Positions 59,101 through 64,000 of a stretch of DNA of 64,000 bases are shown piece by piece; positions within the stretch are counted from its first letter, which is position 1, and each line of letters begins with the position of its first letter. The notes under the pieces are model-generated. The model made no database searches. It was not told where the DNA came from and saw only the letters and a list, made by a program, of their open reading frames with translations. The stretch lies in NCBI GenBank assembly GCA_015680685.1, contig MNCI01030123.1, positions 326,918 to 390,917 on the forward strand, written 5' to 3'. Made by a program: the position numbers and the translations under genes. Source of the stretch: Gnetum montanum. Its lineage: Eukaryota; Streptophyta; Gnetopsida; Gnetales; Gnetaceae.

Positions 59101-61487
59101 ACATAGATGCGTTATAGATCCATTATGAATGGCGTTCAAACATTCATTTATACCTTCAATTTTGCTGGAATTTAGGGGAAATTGTTCGATCTTAACGTTA
59201 AACATGAGATATGCCTCCTAAAGTGAAATACAAGTCAAGATCCTTTAATTAATTGATGATCTAATACATGAGAATTAACATGCATTCTATATTTCATAGG
59301 ACTGAAGCTGGTTCATATAACTTGAACGAAAGTTCTGATCTAAAACCTATGATGCATAATCAAGCTAAAATTAAGCAAAGCGTAGCATAAAATTCAAGCA
59401 AACTTGAATTATTTTTGTTGTAGAAAATCCTTTTTCTTCATTGACTCTTCATTTCGGCAGCATAAGATTGGGGCATCAACACAGTGTCTGCAGAGAATGG
59501 CATTTATCCTCTATGAGGACACTTCAATTTATAGGAGTGGAGAGGGGACATTATTTCCAACTCTCATTCATGTGGGAGTACACCTAATTTTGACATGCGG
59601 GTGTGCACATAGGAGGGGGGCATGACTCACATTACATTAGACTAATAATATTAAAATTAAAGAGATCTAAACACATGGACATAGCCCACAACTTTAACGA
59701 AGGCAAATTAACATAAAAACAACATCAAAGTTAAATTTATGATTTGGAAAATGATCTCATGAGACGAGATATTCCAACAGTTGCTGACTACTTGTAGTAG
59801 TCACACCTTTGAGTGATCTCTTATCTTTTTAACTTTTTCCTTTTCTTGATACAAATCTTCTTCTGATACATATGCGCTTTCTGTAGGGTGGCTGAATTTG
59901 AAAGCTGTTTTTATATTTCCTTGCTCATACTCTGCGTTTGGCTTCAACAAATTTACTGTTAAACTACTATGGTTTTCCCAATCTCTTTTTGAAAACTCAT
60001 TTTGGAAGAGCATTTATTTAAATCTCAGAATTTTATAATAGAAAGCACGAATGCCCGATACTCTTGTTTTAAAGACATCTAAGTGCCTTTTCAACACAGG
60101 GTTTCACAGATGTTACTGTGCCAAGATTTTGTAAGATTGTCAAGTATGTGGAATATGTTGGTAGGCCTTTAAAAGAAATTTTCAAGAGTTCACTTCAAAC
60201 ATGATTAAAGTTTCAAGCTCATTTTGCTTCCATCAGATTCACTTGCCTCACCTTGCGCAACCGTGTCAATGTTGCATATCGTAAGTGTTGCAAGTGTATC
60301 TTTCATCTTTCTCTCATTGTAAGTTATGTTGATTTTCTTTCATAAAATGAAGAGCAATCTGCATCACTGCTTTGAATAGCTGCACCAGTAAATTCCATAT
60401 TTTATTTACTTGTAATATCATCATCTTGTTTCATCACACCTGACATTGTATAGTTAATGTAAGGCCCATTTTTGCTTTCATACCACATGTGAGAAGCTGG
60501 CCTCAAAAGATCATAGTACCAGAATTCTGATGAGCGAGTATGAGAGATGAACAAGTATGACAGAAAAGATACAAGTAAAGGAAAACGTTATTCTTGCTTC
60601 GTCATCTGCTTTACATAACCAACTGCTATATATACAGATCATCACATTAAAAACACCTCACCACTCATAGTCATGCCGTTAATGAATGACCACTCTGACC
60701 ATGATTGGCATTAATTGGGCTATGTCATCAGCCCACAGTAGCCATGTATTCCGAGGCCATGTAATGTACCCGGTACCATAACCACTGATATTGATTAAAT
60801 GAGATTATTCATTAACACTGACACTCACTAATTAAATTTTGAATAAAATGTCTTGTTACAAGGCATTAACAAGGGAGAATTTTAACATATTATTGCTAAA
60901 AAAATCATTGCTCTTAACTGTAACAAAAAAAAAAAGGATTTCAGTAATTCATAGATATTGAGAAATTTAATAAGCATGTTGTGGAAAAGAAAGTTAAATT
61001 CTTATTTGATAAGAACTCTTTACATGCTTTATATTAATTTGATGATGTTACTAAGAATATTTAAATATGCTGAACAGGCAATACCTCCAATAATCCGTAC
61101 TGCACTGCGCCGTGATACATGGGTGACTGTAATGTGTAAAAAACTGAAGGATTGGTGGTATTGGGTAGGCCAGAGCTATCTTGTTTCATGGTAGTTCCTT
61201 CATTGCTGGTAGTATCATAATGTGCCATGATGAATGATTTAGACACATGATTGATTCCTGTAGGTGGCTGAAGGGGAACTTCCAATAGTTGCTTCACATG
61301 GGTTAGCTTGCAACTTTATTTGTTGATATCATTTTATTTTATATGATTTGGAATTAAAATAATCAGTCAAGACAAGATATCTGATTAAGGCTCTATTGTT
61401 GGCAGAGAGGAGATTTTAGTGTACAAGGAACTTGACCCTTCAATTCGGGTCTTAATTCTAAAAGCCCTTTGTGAAATCCGTGTTCAG
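49773..61487 (+). CDS. DDT-domain protein, DDR4-like (3' end outside the window)
   Basis: Five exons (49773-50117, 50860-50970, 61078-61164, 61264-61301, 61406-61487) join in continuous phase across GT-AG junctions to 221 codons. A low-complexity N-terminus (Ala/Arg-rich, Gly-Asn-Gly-Ser, poly-Asn) precedes a DDT domain from about residue 95: W-E-F-A-S-V-L-N-F-F-H, then L-I-T-P-N-N-L-L-S-D-I-H-I-P-M-L-K, W-V-T-V-M-C-K-K-L-K-D-W-W-Y-W-V-A-E-G and L-I-L-K-A-L-C-E-I-R. From memory these match plant DDR4, a nuclear DDT-related protein binding ISWI chromatin remodellers. The start codon is the first Met in frame with exon 1, with A at -3. Downstream exons lie beyond 64000. Function is inferred from family resemblance. 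Confidence 0.87.
50118..50859 (+). other. DDR4-like intron 1
   Basis: 742 bases, GTGAGT...TTGCAG, T-rich, no inserted element seen. Confidence 0.8.
50860..50970 (+). CDS. DDR4-like exon 2
   Basis: 37 codons from V-F-R-P-V-L-N-L to H-I-P-M-L-K, phase 0 at both ends, followed by GTAGGC. Confidence 0.9.
52900..53005 (-). mobile_element. Candidate tRNA-derived SINE remnant
   Basis: The minus strand from about 53000 reads TTGCTCACTTGGTTAGAGCA, close to the A-box half of a tRNA, then CATGTGACTTATGATTTGC. No good B-box follows at the right distance. Weak. Confidence 0.3.
53141..53270. repeat. 65-bp tandem duplication
   Basis: Two adjacent copies (starting at about 53141 and 53206) of a unit containing GATTGATTTTGATGCTTCAC. 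Confidence 0.85.
53420..53620. repeat. 49-bp minisatellite, about 3.6 copies
   Basis: Unit starts at 53450, 53499, 53548 and 53597, an exact 49-bp period. Each has a TAAYGCTCC-like start, a GAGAG block and AATATT before the end. Confidence 0.85.
53812..54569 (+). mobile_element. Non-autonomous TIR element, copy 1
   Basis: The left end CTTATGAAGATCGG is inverted at the right end (GATTTTCATAAG). The body aligns with 62174-62891. There is no ORF of transposase type, so it would be a MITE-like DNA transposon moved in trans. Subterminal sequence is rich in GATC/GATT blocks. The target duplication is unclear. Confidence 0.55.
55469..56540 (+). pseudogene. Element F gag (broken)
   Basis: It starts M-T-L-K-K-K like element A. 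The open piece near 55800-56036 begins E-D-E-A-R-L-A-R-A and parallels element A's E-D-E-A-R-L-A-R. A zinc knuckle at about 56445-56490 reads C-F-K-C-S-D-Y-D-H-K-Q-W-E-C, with all four metal ligands kept. Confidence 0.75.
57275..57465 (-). mobile_element. Candidate tRNA-derived SINE inside element F
   Basis: It interrupts element F between the N-S-E/E-R-A-Y block and the RT P-C-V-V-like block. The minus strand reads GAGCACTCACAAGG (A-box-like), then TTGGGTTCAAGCCTAGG at about 57405-57421, a good B-box, and about 130 further bases. Size and box order suit a SINE; ends were not resolved. Confidence 0.4.
57466..58630 (+). pseudogene. Element F reverse transcriptase and RNase H (broken)
   Basis: RT blocks: L-R-M-C-V-N-S-W-A-V-N-K, F-S-I-R-R-M-D-D-I, M-P-F-G-L-T-D and the catalytic F-F-D-D-I-M-V-Y-S near 57880. 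RNase H: F-E-V-E-V-D-V-S-G near 58250 and V-D-A-L-S-R near 58580. A poly-Lys stretch (AAG/AAA run at 57508-57548) is inserted before the RT core. Stops and shifts throughout. Confidence 0.78.
58963..59205 (-). other. Unassigned minus-strand open frame
   Basis: 80 codons from ATG 59205 (M-F-N-V-K-I-E-Q-F-P-L-N). A possible continuation reads C-W-Y-F-E-H-Y-K-R-E-C, faintly like a damaged zinc knuckle. A TATA-like CCTATAAATTG lies upstream on the same strand at about 59527-59537. It could be the start of a dead retroelement. Low certainty. Confidence 0.2.
59801..60013 (-). other. Unassigned minus-strand open frame
   Basis: 70 codons from ATG 60013 (M-L-F-Q-N-E-F-S-K-R-D-W-E-N), hydrophilic, ending in a charged stretch. 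The composition looks protein-like but no family was recognised and there is no neighbouring exon evidence. Confidence 0.2.
61078..61164 (+). CDS. DDR4-like exon 3
   Basis: 29 codons, A-I-P-P-I-I-R-T to D-W-W-Y-W, phase 0 at both ends, GAACAG before and GTAGGC after. Confidence 0.9.
61264..61301 (+). CDS. DDR4-like exon 4
   Basis: V-A-E-G-E-L-P-I-V-A-S-H and the first two bases of a Gly codon. CTGTAG before, GTTAGC after; a 38-base micro-exon. Confidence 0.88.
61406..61487 (+). CDS. DDR4-like exon 5
   Basis: It completes the Gly codon and continues E-E-I-L-V-Y-K-E-L-D-P-S-I-R-V to C-E-I-R-V-Q. TTGGCAG before, GTACTG after. Confidence 0.9.
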
Positions 61488-62173
61488 GTACTGGAAGCAC
61501 ATATTGAATCTTCTGTAAATTGCTTTAAAGAAAATAATTTGTGTTTCTTGTTTTCTTTTTTTAAAACCTATGCACATTGATAAGGATGAATTCTGCTAGT
61601 GTATCTACAACAGAATATTATGCTATGCCTCACATGTTCATTTCATGCTCTTATCTGTGAAGTAGCATAACTGAAGAACATATTATTTTTCTTGGTATGT
61701 CTACATGTTGGTGTCTTGGTCATGGTAACTTTAATACAGATAGGATATAAACTCAAACAGTTATTCATATACCGAATCTGTTGATGTTTTAGTTATATTT
61801 ATTGAGCATTTAACGTTTAAAAATCTAAGATATCCACTTTATGTGAGAGAGCTCGATATTCTGGGTTATTCGCTGTCAATGAGTTATCCCAATGATGGCA
61901 TAAGAATTCGCATATAATTTTATTGCAAAGAAATAAAGCTGTGCAATTTGTGTGTTTCGCCAGTCTTTTCTTTATTTTAGCTGTTATAGCATTGTTCCCA
62001 TCTTGATTTTTTCAGAATCTTGATATAGAGACTATGAACTAATTTATACTCCACAGTAGCAACACTACAAACAAATTTTTTTCTGTGCAATATCACTAAA
62101 TTAAGATGCAAAAGTGGCATTGAGTTTGGCTTATGAGGACATTAAAATAACAAAGGAGATTCAGGATAGCATA

Positions 62174-62891
62174 TTTATGAAGATTGGATTGGACCATAGA
62201 TTATTTTGTCATTCCTAAGATTCTGGATTGTGATATTTAAAATATCAAATTTTTAATTATTTTTAAAAGTACATGCAAGTAGGAGGACAAAAAATTGAAA
62301 ATCCATAAAAAACAATATATTTAACTTTAAAATAGAATTTTCTAAACATATTAATATAACAACTTTGCATGAAGCATGAACATTAATGTAAAATCATTGT
62401 TTATACTCCCATATACATTACAAACAATTTCACATGTAAGCTACCCTGTATTGTTCATTCACCATGAACAAAAACAAATAAGCTAAAGAATGTCTGAAAT
62501 CAATTACTAAAGTGATTCACAATGAGTGCAAGAATGAATTGTTGAGCCCTTGAAGAATGTGCTGCTGTGCTTCCCAAGAATGTGTTGCTCTTTGCAGAAA
62601 AATATGCACTCAAAGTGCCAAAAAGCTTGAATTGCTGATGATGTATATTTAGAATGTTCTATGCTCATTCTTTCTACTCCTTTATAGCTGTATTGAGTCA
62701 TGAATTTTGTTATTGGGAAATGGTGTTTTTAAAGATTCCAAAATCATCTGGAATCATGGTCTAGAATAGCCTGGAATCATCTGGAACTATGATTCCAAAC
62801 TAGATCGCAATCCAGAACAGATCCAGATCACAATTGTTTGGATTGTGATCTGGAGTTGCCTGGATTGCGATCTGGATTCAATCTTCATAAG
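62174..62891 (+). mobile_element. Non-autonomous TIR element, copy 2
   Basis: TTTATGAAGATTGGATT at the left is inverted at the right (AATCTTCATAAG). It aligns with copy 1 over most of its length. CAGGATAGCAT (62162-62172) on the left and CAGGATAGTAT (about 62896-62906) on the right may be a target duplication, though offset by four bases from the right terminus. Confidence 0.55.
62823..62853. repeat. Perfect 12-bp inverted repeat with 7-base loop
   Basis: CCAGATCACAAT at 62823-62834 and ATTGTGATCTGG at 62842-62853. It lies in the subterminal part of TIR element copy 2 among other CTGGATT/GATCTGG blocks. Confidence 0.9.
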
Positions 62892-64000
62892 TTTGCAGGA
62901 TAGTATGATGATGAACAAAGTCACATTGCATGGAAGCTTTCTTGAGTATTTAATTGGGAACCTTAGCATATTGGTAAAACACAAAGTTTTCAGAAGTAGA
63001 GTGGGAAGTTGGGCTATTCCTTGTTCAAAAATGTATGAGCTTTTATTGAAGGAAAAATATTTTTGAAGCCTGTTTTAAAAAGCAGCAGATGGTTGATACA
63101 GGAATGGATTCCCTAACCGGTTTTGAATGGATGAAAATCATACCATGAATTCTTACGCTAGCTGTCCCTGTACGCAGTGTCTCCAGTGAAACTCTCGTAT
63201 GCTTTTTATAGGGTAAACAGCAAAGGATTTGTGGCAACAACTACATGAAATATATTATGATGCAGAGTAGATTAAAACCTACTTGAATGCTTAAATAGGC
63301 TGCTATGTGTCCTTGGGATTTTGGTTGAGCTCTGTAACCTTCAAATTTGCACTGCAGTGTTCAAGGAAAATTTCTGAAAAGAGCTCTCCGAATGTAGATC
63401 AAACTTAGGTTGCTACCAAGTAATCTTTACTCTCAAATTGTGAACATAGTTTTGGAGATGGGGTGAGAGCTGAGGGGAAGGCCTTAGCACTTGGACTTGT
63501 TTTTTATCCTTCTTTTTCAATGAATTTCTCTATTATGCCATGCTTTTCATTTATGAGGCTTTGTTAATTTGTTGGGAAATATTTTGTCTCATTTATGAAA
63601 CAGCCTTAAAATGTTGCTTGAAGGATGTACACGGATACATTCTCGTTAGCTCAAAGCCTAACTTATGATAATCACACTTGCTACAAGAATGTTTCGTATG
63701 TCAAGTTTGCTAATATCAAGCCATCGCACTCCTGTTACCCCTTTGATAGTGGGGCTGAAATCATCAAGGTGCTAAACGTTTTCTTCCATTTCATGCATTC
63801 ATCATTTTGTTCATGTGGATGCTTTAAAATCCTGCAGAATGTGTTTTGGTTCATCATCAATGCCCTACATTGATTTGGGTAGCCTCTTAGTGTAATTTGG
63901 TGGCATAATTTGAAAAATTGGATTTGATCAGGAGATAAGGTGATATCAAGAATGATTGGATTCAATAAAATTGGATTCCAAATGGGCAAAATTTTCAGGA

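Larger units (their letters stand above)
50971..61077 (+). other. DDR4-like intron 2, 10.1 kb, transposon-filled
   Basis: GTAGGC...GAACAG. It holds a weak SINE candidate, two small tandem repeats, a TIR element copy and the truncated gypsy element F, listed separately. 50971-52870 and 60020-61077 hold nothing recognised. The neighbouring introns 3 and 4 are only about 100 bases. Confidence 0.8.
61488..64000 (+). other. DDR4-like intron 5 (open to the window end)
   Basis: No further exon of this family was found to 64000. It holds the second TIR element copy. The rest, including an 82-codon open frame at 63625-63873, is unassigned. Confidence 0.6.

Noticed and set aside
60470-60840. Possible solo LTR (TGTAAGGCCC start, TATATATA inside)
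   Set aside because: No matching copy in the window, no clear CA end and no target duplication.
63625-63873. Possible further exon of the host gene
   Set aside because: The sequence does not resemble the expected region after the DDT exons and no phase-compatible splice pair was convincing.

Overview
The window looks like chromosomal DNA from a seed plant with a very large genome, most likely a gymnosperm such as a conifer. The sequence is AT-rich and strongly CpG-depleted. About 49 kb is filled with old, stop-riddled LTR retrotransposons nested in one another. The only convincing host gene has one intron of about 10 kb that is itself full of transposon debris. The exact species cannot be read from the sequence.

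Layout. 1-180 is the end of a Ty1/copia reverse transcriptase. 571-7309 is a complete but dead Ty3/gypsy element (element A, + strand, initiator-Met type primer site). 7330-10870 is a degenerate 2-kb tandem duplication of unknown origin. 11746 to about 42262 is a retrotransposon nest. Its outer host is an old Tat-like Ty3/gypsy element on the minus strand (element B). Its integrase is split by a + strand Ty3/gypsy element (C, 13727-25942), which is in turn split by a copia/Sirevirus-like element without pol (D, 16277-22044). Between protease and reverse transcriptase, B is also split by a minus-strand gag-only element with an Athila-type primer site (E, 30137-36993). Target-site duplications and the resumption of coding sequence across the insertions support this layout.

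42.3-49.1 kb is mostly unrecognised intergenic sequence with one decayed coiled-coil reading frame (45.6-46.7 kb). From about 49.2 kb a CpG-rich, simple-repeat-rich segment leads into the host gene. It encodes a DDT-domain protein resembling plant DDR4 (partner of ISWI chromatin remodellers). Five exons are visible (49773-61487) with GT-AG junctions and continuous phase; the 3' part lies beyond the window. Intron 2 holds a truncated relative of elements A and C, a candidate SINE inside it, minisatellites and one copy of a 0.75-kb terminal-inverted-repeat element. A second copy of that element lies in intron 5.

Main hunting results: (1) the U3 regions of two unrelated LTR families (A/C and D) carry dense arrays of one short motif. 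LTR-pair comparison shows it is the decay product of a GACGTC palindrome (bZIP C-box type), with CG, CA and TG alternating at matching sites. (2) Element D carries gag plus an env-like / plant-transposon-protein-like ORF with its own TATA box and no pol. (3) The nest has four elements at three levels. (4) The DDR4-like gene leader has two upstream ORFs that begin in a duplicated segment, one encoding a Pro-Arg dipeptide run. No rRNA gene, functional tRNA gene or CRISPR array was seen.
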